Shown here piece by piece: positions 30,589 through 38,459 of a stretch of 39,037 bases of DNA. How positions within the stretch are numbered: position 1 is the stretch's first letter; each line of letters opens with the position of its first letter. A program made the translations under genes and the position numbers. Source of the DNA: Streptomyces pinistramenti (GTDB lineage Bacteria; Actinomycetota; Actinomycetes; Streptomycetales; Streptomycetaceae); NCBI RefSeq assembly GCF_020564935.1, contig NZ_JAJCXB010000062.1, positions 1 through 39,037 on the forward strand, read 5' to 3'. Under the pieces are notes generated by a model, which ran no database searches, was not told the origin of the DNA, and worked only from the letters and a program-made list of their open reading frames with translations.

Positions 30589-31890
30589 GTGGTCAGGCTG
30601 GCCCTGCGCACGGGTCTGAGGTGGAAGCTCAGCGCCGCCATCGCGCTCGTCGGAGCACTGGTCGCCATCGCGCTGAGCATTGTCGTGCACAACGCAGCCC
30701 GGGTCTCGATGCTCGACAACAGCCGGGACGTGCAGGTCGACCGGCTGGACATCGTCCAGCGGATCTTCGAATCGACCGGCCGGCTGCAGTTCGGCGCGAA
30801 GATCGACGATCCCGCGCTGCCGCCCGCACTGCGCAAGGAAGTCACCGGCTACAAGCGCGCCACCTATCTCCAGGACACCGGGGAAACCGCCCCCGAGGTC
30901 TGGGCCGCAGCCCCGATCGGCAACGACCGGGTGCTGTCGATACACAACCGTTTCCCCGACCGGTTCGCCGTCCTCGACGACCTGGACCAGGCGCTGATCA
31001 TCGGGTCGGCCGCCGTCGTCGGCGGCGGCTGCGCGCTGGGCGTACTGGTCGGCGGCCGGCTCTCCCAGCGGCTGCGCAAGGCGGCGGCCGCCGCCGGGAA
31101 GCTCGCCGACGGCGACACGTCCGTCCGGATCCGCGACGAGGTCGGCGGCCGGATCCGGGACGAGACGGACGACCTGGCCTGGGCCGTCGACGCCATGTCC
31201 GACGCGCTCCAGCAGCGCATCGAGGCGGAGCGCCGGGTCACCGCCGACATCGCGCACGAGCTGCGCACCCCCGTCACCGGACTGCTCACCGCGGCCGAAC
31301 TGCTGCCGCCGGGCCGCCCCACCGAACTCGTACGCGACCGGGCGCAGGCACTGCGCACCCTCGTCGAGGACGTCCTGGAAGTGGCCCGCCTGGACGGCTA
31401 CGCGGAGCGCGCCGAACTCCAGGACGTCGCCCTCGGCGAATTCGTCAGCCGCCGGGTACGGGCCCTGAACGCCGACGTCAGCGTCGAGATCGTCCGCGAC
31501 GCCGAGGTCACCACCGACCCGCGCCGCCTGGAGCGCATCCTCGGCAACCTCATCGCCAACGCCACCCGGCACGGCAGGCCGCCGATCGAGGTGACCGTCG
31601 AAGGCCGGGTGGTCCGGGTGCGCGACCACGGCAGCGGCTTCCCCGAGGCGCTGCTGCGCGAGGGTCCGAGCCGCTTCCGGACCGGCAGCAGCGACCGGTC
31701 AGGCCGCGGCCACGGCCTGGGCCTGACCATCGCCGCCGGTCAGGCGCGCGTCCTCGGCGCCCGCCTGACCTTCCGCAACGCCGACGAGATCGCCGAAGGA
31801 TCGACCGGCGCCGTCTCCGTCCTGTGGCTGCCGGAAAATGCGCCGACGGCCACCGGCAGCTTCCCCGTCATCCACCTGCCGGACCGCTGA
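30589..31890 (+). CDS. cseC: Sensor histidine kinase CseC
   Basis: A 433-aa membrane histidine kinase that senses cell-wall damage and phosphorylates CseB. Two membrane helices (about 14-34 and 136-157) flank an external sensor loop of about 100 residues. A HAMP segment (RLSQRLRKAAAAAGKLADGD) follows. The H-box IAHELRTPVTGL has His223; the N-box NLIANATRHG has Asn324; the G-box is GRGHGLGLTIA. GTG at 30589 is 8 nt after the cseB stop. Its 3' end overlaps the convergent DUF4190-like gene by 23 bp, so the two transcripts can form a duplex there. Confidence 0.95.
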   Translation: MVRLALRTGLRWKLSAAIALVGALVAIALSIVVHNAARVSMLDNSRDVQVDRLDIVQRIFESTGRLQFGAKIDDPALPPALRKEVTGYKRATYLQDTGETAPEVWAAAPIGNDRVLSIHNRFPDRFAVLDDLDQALIIGSAAVVGGGCALGVLVGGRLSQRLRKAAAAAGKLADGDTSVRIRDEVGGRIRDETDDLAWAVDAMSDALQQRIEAERRVTADIAHELRTPVTGLLTAAELLPPGRPTELVRDRAQALRTLVEDVLEVARLDGYAERAELQDVALGEFVSRRVRALNADVSVEIVRDAEVTTDPRRLERILGNLIANATRHGRPPIEVTVEGRVVRVRDHGSGFPEALLREGPSRFRTGSSDRSGRGHGLGLTIAAGQARVLGARLTFRNADEIAEGSTGAVSVLWLPENAPTATGSFPVIHLPDR

Positions 31891-32881
31891 CCTGCTGGGC
31901 GGCCGGCCCGGCGGGCTCCCCGTCGGCGCCCTTTCCGCCGGTCCCCTTGTCGTCGGCGCCCTTTCCGTTGAGGGAGCCGCTCCAGTAGGCGTCGTCCCAC
32001 CGGGCGGCGTCGGGGCTGAACTCGACCTCGGCCTTGTCGGCGGCACCGGGCGGCAGCGAGAAGGCGTACTTCCCGACGGCCGTCCTGCCGGGGAGGAGGT
32101 AGCCGGTGATGACCTTCTGCCGTCCGCTTCCGTCGATCACCAGTGACGCCGAGGCTCCGTCGGCGTCGTTGACATCGGGCAGCCCGGTCTCGACCGCGAC
32201 CCGCTCGCGGCCGGTGTTGACGACCGTGACCGTCACCTCGATCGCCTTGTTGCCCTTGGCGTGCCCGTGAGCGAAGGCGTCCGGGGTGAACGGCTCCGGC
32301 TTGGCGACCGTGACCTTCAGACCGCCGTCGAAGGTGTACGGCTTGCCGAACGACAGATGCCGGGCCGCTTCCGCCGCCGCCTCGGACTCCGCCTCGGCCG
32401 ACGCGGAGGCTTCCGCCTCCTCGACCTTCGTCCGCGCGTCGTCGACGACCTTGTCCACCACTATGGCGCTGAAGACCCCGCCCCCGACCGCGGCCACCAA
32501 CCCGACCGCGCCCAGGACCACACCGGTCACCGCCATGCCCTTGTTCGTCGCCAGGCCCCTGCGCACCTGGCTCAGCCCGACGAAGCCGAATATCAGCGCC
32601 AGCAGGGCCGGCAGCCAGGACATCCAGAACAGGATGATGAACAGGCCGAGCACGACGCTGATGATGCCGAGCACCAGGGCGGCGATGCCCATGCCGTTGC
32701 GCGGCTGCGGCGCCCAGACCGGCGCCATCGGCATCGGGTAGGGCTCCTGGCCGACAGGAGCCGATCCGGGCGGCGGCGGGCTCCACGGGTTGTAGTCCCC
32801 CGCTGCCTGCTCGCCAGGCTGCTGACCGTCAGGTATCTGACCGCCGGGCTTCTGGTCGTCGGGCGGAGTGGGCACGGTCAT
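31868..32881 (-). CDS. DUF4190-type membrane protein with external DUF4352-like domain
   Basis: A 337-aa protein. The N-terminus is Pro/Gln/Gly-rich and cytoplasmic. Residues about 62-135 hold close membrane helices (GMGIAALVLGIISVVLGLFI, WMSWLPALLALIFGFVGL, GMAVTGVVLGAVGLVAAVGG) of DUF4190 type. An Ala/Glu-rich stalk and a beta-rich external domain follow (TFDGGLKVTVAKPEPFTP, NKAIEVTVTVVNTGRERV), resembling DUF4352. A disordered Gly/Lys tail ends the protein. ATG at 32881 is used. The 3' end overlaps cseC by 23 bp. Role in envelope stress is possible from position only. Confidence 0.8.
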   Translation of the reverse strand: MTVPTPPDDQKPGGQIPDGQQPGEQAAGDYNPWSPPPPGSAPVGQEPYPMPMAPVWAPQPRNGMGIAALVLGIISVVLGLFIILFWMSWLPALLALIFGFVGLSQVRRGLATNKGMAVTGVVLGAVGLVAAVGGGVFSAIVVDKVVDDARTKVEEAEASASAEAESEAAAEAARHLSFGKPYTFDGGLKVTVAKPEPFTPDAFAHGHAKGNKAIEVTVTVVNTGRERVAVETGLPDVNDADGASASLVIDGSGRQKVITGYLLPGRTAVGKYAFSLPPGAADKAEVEFSPDAARWDDAYWSGSLNGKGADDKGTGGKGADGEPAGPAAQQVSGPAGG

Positions 32882-33016
32882 GCGCAGTCCTCGAATTAGG
32901 CTGAAAGAGACGAACTGGCGACATTACCAGGCACTTTTGCCCGTTCATTGCCTAATTTCAGACAGCTCCGAGCCCTCGATTTCGGCCACGGCCACCGGCG
33001 GCCCGCGCGCCCCGCC

Positions 33017-33484
33017 TCAGCTCGCCTCCCCGTCCACGCACTCCCCCCATTCCTTGTCCAGATCGAGCTGCTCGCTCGGCTGCGTCAGCGAGAACCAGTT
33101 GCCCGAGTCGTCGCGGAATATCGCCTCGATGCCGTACGGCCGTGCCTGCGGTTCCTGAAGGAACTCCACACCCCGGCCCTTGAGCGTGGCGTACTCGGCA
33201 TACGCATCATCGGTCGTCAGGACACCCGCCCCCAGCAGCCCCTTGCGCACCAGCCCCTTCAACGCCTCGGCGGACTCCGCGTCCATACCCGCCCCGCCCG
33301 GCACCATCAGCGTCAGCTCCACCCCCGGCTGATCCTTGGCCCCCACCGTCAGCCAGCGCATGCCCTGCTCGCCGCCCATTCGCATGTCCGTACGGACTTC
33401 GAGCCCGAGCTTCTCGGTGTAGAACTCCTTGGCGCGATCCTGGTCGAGCACCCAGACGGTGCTGATCGCGAGACCTTTGATCAT
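33017..33484 (-). CDS. VOC family (glyoxalase/dioxygenase fold) protein
   Basis: A 155-aa protein with paired beta-alpha-beta-beta-beta modules: ISTVWVLDQDRAKEFYTEKLGLEVRTD at the front, DDAYAEYATLKGRGVEFLQEP in the middle, and IFRDDSGNWFSLTQPSE at the end. This matches the VOC superfamily, whose members are glyoxalases, antibiotic-resistance proteins or dioxygenases. The substrate is unknown. ATG at 33484 follows GGAGGAGAGAG, a strong site. It is divergent from the XRE regulator across 219 bp. Confidence 0.88.
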   Translation of the reverse strand: MIKGLAISTVWVLDQDRAKEFYTEKLGLEVRTDMRMGGEQGMRWLTVGAKDQPGVELTLMVPGGAGMDAESAEALKGLVRKGLLGAGVLTTDDAYAEYATLKGRGVEFLQEPQARPYGIEAIFRDDSGNWFSLTQPSEQLDLDKEWGECVDGEAS

Positions 33485-33584
33485 GACTCTCTCCTCCTGC
33501 CGTGCGTCACCGCTCGCCCGCCGCCCGTCGTGAGCGCGGTCACATCTCGATGCTGACATGCACCACTGACAACGGCCCGCCGCG

Positions 33585-33683
33585 TTGCGCACCCGCATCT
33601 GCGCTACGCATCGTGACGCATCTCTCACACAGCGCTGCCGGGCGGCGTAACGTGGCCGGGAACGGGGTTGCAGCGGGCAACCC
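33585..33683. promoter_or_regulatory. Control region of the XRE/DUF397 pair with CGCATC repeats and a 5' hairpin
   Basis: CGCATC occurs three times in 29 bp (33594-33599, 33607-33612, 33617-33622), spaced 13 and 10 bp, over a likely promoter with -35 TTGCGC at 33585-33590. Further down, GGGTTGC (33665-33671) and GCAACCC (33677-33683) form a 7-bp hairpin 21 nt before the XRE start. The repeats may be the XRE protein's own operator; the hairpin may affect translation. Confidence 0.45.
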
Positions 33684-33703
33684 GCAATGAGTGGCGGTGA
33701 GTT

Positions 33704-34564
33704 GTGCCTCCTCGCAAGGACACCGACGCGTCGGTGAGCGTCCCGTGCTTCTACGGCGCCGAGTTGCGCTTCCAGCGGGAGCAAGCGGGCTTGACCCTGG
33801 AGCAGTTGGTGGAAGGCAGCTTCCGGGGCCTGTCCTTCCTCAGCCAGATCGAACGCGGCGAACGCGGCATGCCGAAGGATCTCGCCGTCCACGTCGACAA
33901 GAAGCTCGGCACGAACGGCTTCTTCGAGCGGCATTGCACGGCGGTGCAGAAGGCGCGGTTGGTCGGGCATCCGACCTACTTCGCGAGCATCCCAGAGCTG
34001 GAGAAGTCCGCCGCGACGATTGAGGAGTGGGCCCCCTTCCTCGTGCCGGGGCTGCTCCAGACCAAGGCGTACGCCACGAAGATCGCGAAATCCGCGGCAT
34101 GGTGGGTCTCTCCCGAGACCATCGAGAAACGCGTCCGTGCGCGGATGGCGCGTGCCGAGTTCTGGAAGCAACCCGACCGGGCCACGTTCTGGGCGGTGCT
34201 GGACGAGTCATTGGTTCGCCGACCGCTGCTCACGCCGAAGGAGATGGCCGAGCAGCTTGAACACATCGCCCAAGTGATGCGGTCCAGCAAGGGTGTTGTG
34301 CAGATCCTCCCTGAATCGGAGGGCGACCACACCCTCATGATGGGGCTGCTGAGGATCATGACCTTCCCGGACGCCCCACCACTCGTCTACATGGAGGGCG
34401 ATCACAGCGGCCAAACCATCGACTATCCGCCGCTCGTGAGGGACTACCGAAGGTCGTACGATCTGCTTCGGGCCGCCGCGCTGTCCCCTACGGCGTCCCT
34501 GGCCCGGATCGAGAAGGCGGCAGAGGAGTTCCGAAATGGCAGTCACAACACTCGACTTGAGTGA
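33704..34564 (+). CDS. XRE-type helix-turn-helix regulator with DUF5753 domain
   Basis: A 286-aa regulator of the WhiJ-like group. The helix-turn-helix (about 15-70) covers LRFQREQAGLTLEQLVEGSFRG and FLSQIERGERGMPKDLAVHVDKKLG. The C-terminal DUF5753 domain (about 100-275) shows the typical FLVPGLLQTKAYA, RMARAEFW, RRPLLTPKEMAEQLEHI and RMTFPDAPPLVYMEG-like segments. GTG at 33704 follows GGTGAG. It overlaps the next gene, a DUF397 protein, by 29 bp. Such pairs are repeated many times in Streptomyces genomes and often affect development or antibiotic production. The target genes are unknown. Confidence 0.9.
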   Translation: MPPRKDTDASVSVPCFYGAELRFQREQAGLTLEQLVEGSFRGLSFLSQIERGERGMPKDLAVHVDKKLGTNGFFERHCTAVQKARLVGHPTYFASIPELEKSAATIEEWAPFLVPGLLQTKAYATKIAKSAAWWVSPETIEKRVRARMARAEFWKQPDRATFWAVLDESLVRRPLLTPKEMAEQLEHIAQVMRSSKGVVQILPESEGDHTLMMGLLRIMTFPDAPPLVYMEGDHSGQTIDYPPLVRDYRRSYDLLRAAALSPTASLARIEKAAEEFRNGSHNTRLE

Positions 34565-34754
34565 CGTCCACTGGCGCAAGAGCAGCTACAGCAACGCTGA
34601 AGGCGGCGAATGCCTGGAGGTCCGCGACGACCTCCCCGGCCTCGTCCCCGTCCGCGACAGCAAGGCCCCGCACGGCCCGGCGCTCGTCTTCCCGGCGGCC
34701 GGCTGGTCCACGTTCATCTCGGCCGTCAAGGACGGCGGGCTCTCCGGGAGTTGA
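34536..34754 (+). CDS. DUF397 domain protein, partner of the XRE regulator
   Basis: A 72-aa DUF397 protein: WRKSSYSNAEGGECLEVRDD, then VPVRDSKAPHGPALVF and WSTFISAVKDGGL, the family hallmark sequence. Proteins of this kind bind their paired XRE regulator and counteract it, as in other WhiJ-type pairs. ATG at 34536 lies inside the end of the regulator gene (29-bp overlap), so translation is coupled. A strong terminator follows at 34786-34824. Confidence 0.93.
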   Translation: MAVTTLDLSDVHWRKSSYSNAEGGECLEVRDDLPGLVPVRDSKAPHGPALVFPAAGWSTFISAVKDGGLSGS

Positions 34755-34785
34755 CCCGCAGTCCGGCAGCACACGGAATCAGCGC

Positions 34786-34824
34786 ACGGAAAAGCGGCCC
34801 CCGAACACCGGGGGCCGCTTCCGT
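34786..34824. terminator. Bidirectional terminator between DUF397 and MFS genes
   Basis: AAGCGGCCCCCG (34792-34803) pairs perfectly with CGGGGGCCGCTT (34809-34820) around a 5-nt loop. An outer ACGGAA/TTCCGT pairing is possible. It lies between the convergent DUF397 and exporter genes. Confidence 0.88.
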
Positions 34825-34845
34825 ACCGAGAACGGTCGACTCGGG

Positions 34846-36453
34846 TCAGACGGCCTCTGCCACCGCTACCCGCGCCTCCGGAGCGTCCCCACCCTCCTTG
34901 TTCTCGGTCGGCGTGGGGCCGCCGCGCAGCGGGATCTCCTTGAGGAACCAGGCCGCGGCGAAGCCGATGATGCTGACCGCGGCGCCCCACAGGAAGACGT
35001 GGTGGGTGCCGCTGGCGACCGCGTGCGTGTAGGCGTCACGGACCGCGGCCGGCAGCTGGGCCAGCCCCTTCGGGTCGAGCTGGGCGGCGCCGCCGGACGA
35101 CAGCTTGCCGCCGGCCGAGCCGAGCCGCTCGCTCATCGTGCTCTGCACCTGCTGCGTGAAGATCGCCCCGAAGATCGCGACGCCGAAGGAGCCGCCGATC
35201 GTCCGGAACAGGGTGGCGGACGACGAGCCCACGCCCATGTCCTTCATCTCGACGCTGTTCTGCGCGATCAGCATCGTCGTCTGCATCAGGAAGCCCATGC
35301 CGGCGCCGAGCACCGCCATGTAGAGACCCGAGGTGAAGCGGGTGGTGTCGGTGTCCATCAGGGACAGCAGCGCCAGGCCCGCGGTGATCAGGCCGCCGCC
35401 GACCACCACGAAGATCTTGTACTTGCCGGTCGAGGTGGTGACCCGGCCCGCGAACAGCGACACCGCCATCATCGCCAGCAGCATCGGCAGCAGCAGCAGG
35501 CCGGAGTTGGTGGCCGACGCGCCCTGCACGGTCTGCTGGAACAGCGGCAGGAACGTCATCGAGCCGAACATCACGAAGCCGACGAGGAAGCCGATGAGGG
35601 TGACCAGCGAGAAGTTGCCGTTGCGGAAGATGTGCAGCGGCAGCACCGGCTCGCTGACCTTCATCTCCACGACGAGGAACAGCCCGATGGCGACGACGCC
35701 GAGCGCTCCGAGCCCGATGATCTGCGACGACAGCCAGTCGTACTCGGTCCCGCCCCAGGTGGTGATCAGCACCAGCGAGGTGATGCCGACGGTGAGCAGG
35801 AGAGCGCCGACGTAGTCGATCCGGGTCTGCGCGCGCTTCTTCGGCAGGTGCAGCACCGCGGTCACCATGACCAGCGCGATGGCGCCCAGCGGAAGGTTGA
35901 TGTAGAAGCTCCAGCGCCAGCCGAGGTGGTCGGTGATGGTGCCGCCGACCAGCGGCCCGCCGATCATCGCGACGGCCATGACGCCGGCCATCATGCCCTG
36001 GTACTTGCCGCGCTCTCGCGGCGGAATCAGGTCGCCGATGATCGCCATGACGCCGACCATCAGACCGCCCGCGCCCAGGCCCTGAACGGCGCGGAAGCCG
36101 ATCAGCTGCCCCATGTCCTGGGCCATTCCGGACAGCGCGGAGCCGATCAGGAACAGGACGATGGACGACAGGAAGACGCCCTTGCGTCCGTACATGTCGC
36201 CCAGCTTGCCCCAGATCGGGGTGGAGGCCGCGGTGGCGAGGGTGTACGCGGTGACCACCCAGGACAGGTGCTCAAGACCGCCCAGTTCGCCGACGATGGT
36301 CGGCATCGCGGTGCCGACGATCATGTTGTCCAGCATCGCGAGCAGCATCGCGATCATCAGCGCGAACAGCACCACCCGCACACTGGCGGGCTGCTTGCCC
36401 CCGTCCTGCGCCACATCAGGTTTTTCCCCCGCTGGGGTCGCTTTCTGCGACAT
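34846..36453 (-). CDS. MFS drug exporter, DHA2 (EmrB/QacA, 14-helix) family
   Basis: A 535-aa proton-driven efflux pump. Motif D1-like LDNMIVGTAMPTI is in helix 1, motif A is GKLGDMYGRKGV, motif C-like GPLVGGTITDHLGWRWSFYINLPLGA is in helix 5, and 14 hydrophobic segments are spread over the chain. This fits the DHA2 multidrug family. ATG at 36453 is preferred; GTG at 36459 is also possible. The minus-strand promoter TTGACG (36535-36530) and TACCTT (36511-36506), 18 bp apart, lies inside the proposed TetR operator, so the divergent TetR gene most likely represses it. The exported compound is unknown. Confidence 0.93.
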   Translation of the reverse strand: MSQKATPAGEKPDVAQDGGKQPASVRVVLFALMIAMLLAMLDNMIVGTAMPTIVGELGGLEHLSWVVTAYTLATAASTPIWGKLGDMYGRKGVFLSSIVLFLIGSALSGMAQDMGQLIGFRAVQGLGAGGLMVGVMAIIGDLIPPRERGKYQGMMAGVMAVAMIGGPLVGGTITDHLGWRWSFYINLPLGAIALVMVTAVLHLPKKRAQTRIDYVGALLLTVGITSLVLITTWGGTEYDWLSSQIIGLGALGVVAIGLFLVVEMKVSEPVLPLHIFRNGNFSLVTLIGFLVGFVMFGSMTFLPLFQQTVQGASATNSGLLLLPMLLAMMAVSLFAGRVTTSTGKYKIFVVVGGGLITAGLALLSLMDTDTTRFTSGLYMAVLGAGMGFLMQTTMLIAQNSVEMKDMGVGSSSATLFRTIGGSFGVAIFGAIFTQQVQSTMSERLGSAGGKLSSGGAAQLDPKGLAQLPAAVRDAYTHAVASGTHHVFLWGAAVSIIGFAAAWFLKEIPLRGGPTPTENKEGGDAPEARVAVAEAV

Positions 36454-36468
36454 CCCCACATCACTCCC

Positions 36469-36541
36469 ACTTACTTGCCGCCCGGCTAGTTCAGTACAGT
36501 AAGGAAAGGTAGGCCGCCAACTAGCCGGGCGTCAAGTAAGT
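36469..36541. promoter_or_regulatory. Paired operator: 23-bp inverted repeat between exporter and TetR genes
   Basis: The arm at 36469-36491 (begins ACTTACTTGCCGCCCGGC) is the reverse complement of the arm at 36519-36541 with only one mismatch in 23 bp. The arms are 27 bp apart. The exporter -35 box (36535-36530) lies in the right arm and the -10 (36511-36506) between the arms. A TTGCCG at 36475-36480 in the left arm is a possible -35 for tetR. This layout fits TetR repression of both genes. Confidence 0.75.
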
Positions 36542-36588
36542 TAATTCGGCGTGCCCGCCCCGCCGCCCCCACTACGCAGGAGAGCACC

Positions 36589-37203
36589 GTGAGCACACCG
36601 CAGGCGCGCAGGAGCAACACCCGCCAGCGCATCCAGGACGTCGCTCTGAAGCTGTTCTCCGAACACGGCTACGAGAAGACGTCGCTCCGGGAGATCGCCG
36701 AGAAGCTGGACGTCACCAAGGCGGCGCTCTACTACCACTTCAAGACCAAGGAAGACATCGTCATCAGCCTCTTCCAGGACCTCGCGGCGCCGATCGACGA
36801 CCTGGTGGCCTGGGCCGAGGAGCAGCCGCGCACCCTGGAGACCAAGAACGAGGTGCTCCGCCGCTACAGCGAGTCGCTGCGCAGCGCGGAACCGCTGTTC
36901 CGCTTCATGCAGGAAAATCAGGCCGCCGTACGGGACCTGAGCATCGGCGAAACCTTCAAACAGCGGGTGCTCTCCCTCTTCGCGCTGCTCAAGGAGCCGG
37001 ACGCGGAGATGATCGACCAGGTGCGCTGCCTGACGGCGCTCTTCTCGATGCACGCGGGCATGTTCGCCATGCAGAACGTGAAGGGCGACCCCGAGGAGAA
37101 GCGCAAGGCCATCCTTGAGGTCGCCACAGAACTGGTCACGGCGGCCAACCCGCCGAGCCGCCGGCCAGCCCGGCCGGACTCAGCTCAGACGGAGTCGCCG
37201 TGA
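36589..37203 (+). CDS. TetR family transcriptional repressor
   Basis: A 204-aa repressor. The N-terminal helix-turn-helix (about 10-57) reads RIQDVALKLFSEHGYEKTSLREIAEKLDVTKAALYYHFKTKEDIV, the classic TetR pattern. The C-terminal ligand domain is diverse and does not name the ligand. GTG at 36589 follows GCAGGAGAG. It is divergent from the MFS exporter with the paired operator between them, so drug-induced derepression of the pump is the likely circuit. Its 3' end overlaps the convergent M23 peptidase gene by 19 bp. Confidence 0.93.
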   Translation: MSTPQARRSNTRQRIQDVALKLFSEHGYEKTSLREIAEKLDVTKAALYYHFKTKEDIVISLFQDLAAPIDDLVAWAEEQPRTLETKNEVLRRYSESLRSAEPLFRFMQENQAAVRDLSIGETFKQRVLSLFALLKEPDAEMIDQVRCLTALFSMHAGMFAMQNVKGDPEEKRKAILEVATELVTAANPPSRRPARPDSAQTESP

Positions 37204-37835
37204 GCCCGCAGGAATCCGGTCGGCTCGATGCCCGACCCGTAGTTGGGGCCGGTGCGGACCTCGAAGTGCAGGTGCGGGCCTGTCGAGTTGCCGGTGCTGC
37301 CGGACAGGCCGATCTGCTTGCCGGTCGAGACCTGCTGACCGACCTGGACCTGGATCTGTGACAGGTGCGCGTACTGCGTGTACGTGCCGTTGTCGTGCTT
37401 GATCACGATGGCGTTGCCGTACGCGGGGCCGTCGCCGCCGCCGTTCGGGCCGGCCTTGACGACGGTGCCGTGGTGCACGGCCTTGACCGGGGTGCCGGTC
37501 GGGACGACGAAGTCCTGACCACTGTGGTTGTGCGACCAGTGGCTGCCGGCGATGCCGAAGGGCTCGCCCATCGTGTACTTGTCGACCGGCTTGACCCAGG
37601 CGTTGGCCTTCTTCACGGCGGCCTGCTTGGCGGTCTGCGCCGCCTTCACCTGGGCGTCGGCCTGCGCGGTGACCGTGGAGCCGACGTGCGACGTGAGGCC
37701 GGTGAGGCCGGAGTCCGCGGCGTTGGCGACACCCGCGCCGAGGGCGACGGTGGCACCGAGACCGGCCGCGACCACGAAGGTGCGGGACCGGAGAGCGGAC
37801 TTCTTGGAATTGCGGAACGCGGCGAACTTCGACAT
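37185..37835 (-). CDS. Secreted M23 (LytM-type) peptidoglycan endopeptidase
   Basis: A 216-aa secreted zinc endopeptidase that cleaves peptidoglycan cross-links. The signal peptide (basic KKSALRSRTF, then VVAAGLGATVALGAGVANA) ends near Ala39. A short Ala/Lys-rich linker leads to the M23 domain (about 95-205) with zinc ligands His104 and Asp108 (HSGQD) and His188/His190 (PHLHFEV), all present. No LysM or other wall-binding domain is seen. ATG at 37835 follows GGAGATGCAACCCGC. The leader can fold into a strong hairpin (37864-37905) and a stem that touches the start codon. It overlaps tetR by 19 bp at the 3' end. Confidence 0.93.
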   Translation of the reverse strand: MSKFAAFRNSKKSALRSRTFVVAAGLGATVALGAGVANAADSGLTGLTSHVGSTVTAQADAQVKAAQTAKQAAVKKANAWVKPVDKYTMGEPFGIAGSHWSHNHSGQDFVVPTGTPVKAVHHGTVVKAGPNGGGDGPAYGNAIVIKHDNGTYTQYAHLSQIQVQVGQQVSTGKQIGLSGSTGNSTGPHLHFEVRTGPNYGSGIEPTGFLRAHGDSV

Positions 37836-37915
37836 GCGGGTTGCATCTCCGAAAAGGAACGGGAAAGGAATGCGATCCGGCTGCGGACCGGCATCGCCAT
37901 TCCTTGGTAACCCGC
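37836..37915 (-). ncRNA. Structured 5' leader of the M23 peptidase gene (candidate RNA switch)
   Basis: In the mRNA, AAGGAAUG-g-CGAU-g-CCGG pairs with CCGG-AUCG-CAUUCCUU (37905-37888 with 37880-37865) to give a 16-bp stem with two 1-nt bulges and a 7-nt loop. GCGGGUU (37915-37909) pairs with AACCCGC (37842-37836), which abuts the AUG and encloses the hairpin and ribosome site. The 5' arm AAGGAAUG can also pair with a second copy, CGUUCCUU, 10 nt downstream of the first, so two exclusive folds exist. I did not find the motifs of the c-di-AMP (ydaO) riboswitch. Confidence 0.5.
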
Positions 37916-38222
37916 CATCGCCGCCCCGCCAAGGCCCCCTTCTACTACTCCGAGCCGTACCGGAAGCCGGGGAATTGAGCCCCTTGCGCTCCCCACACCC
38001 ATACCAGACCAAACCCCCAAAACCCACTATCCCGACCCCGAGCAGGCACCCCCTGAACCATCACTGACCAGGCAATATCCACATTCGCACAGCGCCGCCC
38101 CGACACCCCGCACCACACCTGCCGCAGGCCCTCCACCCCCCAGAGGCAAAGGTCCCGCACTCCCCCCTGGCAATTCCCCTAAAGCATCTAGTAGGCCCCG
38201 ATCGGCCTGTGCGACAAGTCAC
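37916..38222. other. Gene-free region upstream of the M23 gene
   Basis: No supported gene in about 300 bp. On the minus strand it should contain the M23 promoter, but no clear box pair was found. A small GGGG-CTCAATT-CCCC hairpin lies near 37968-37982. Confidence 0.3.
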
Positions 38223-38234
38223 CGACGCATAAGA

Positions 38235-38325
38235 TCCAAAGCCCTTTCGTGGGTCTTTGGAGTGTCCGTTTCGGGACCAAGGGCCTTTGTGACCGGGGTT
38301 ACTCGGATTCTGTGACCGGGATTAC
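38235..38325. promoter_or_regulatory. Hairpin and 15-bp direct repeats before the NACHT-like remnant
   Basis: A hairpin at 38235-38261 has the stem TCCAAAG-CCC paired with GGG-(T)-CTTTGGA and a TTTCGT loop. About 27 bp later TGTGACCGGGGTTAC (38288-38302) and TGTGACCGGGATTAC (38311-38325) are direct repeats, 14 of 15 identical, with a 23-bp period. Both copies are themselves imperfect palindromes (GTGACC..GGTTAC). They look like paired regulator sites for the downstream gene. Confidence 0.45.
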
Positions 38326-38459
38326 CCGCAGGACGATAAATGCCCGCACCGCCAGGGTCACGGCACTGTCCGATGCCCCGGAATCCGCCCCGGGCCCCGA
38401 GTGTGCGCCCTGGCCTGACCCCTCGGAGCCGTCAACGGGGAAGAGCCGGTCCGGCACCC

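Noticed and set aside
37836..38222. c-di-AMP (ydaO) riboswitch upstream of the M23 gene
   Set aside because: Streptomyces wall-hydrolase genes can carry this switch, and disA is in the window, but I could not find its conserved GGGGUGAAUCC-type and GAAUCCG-type segments in the leader.
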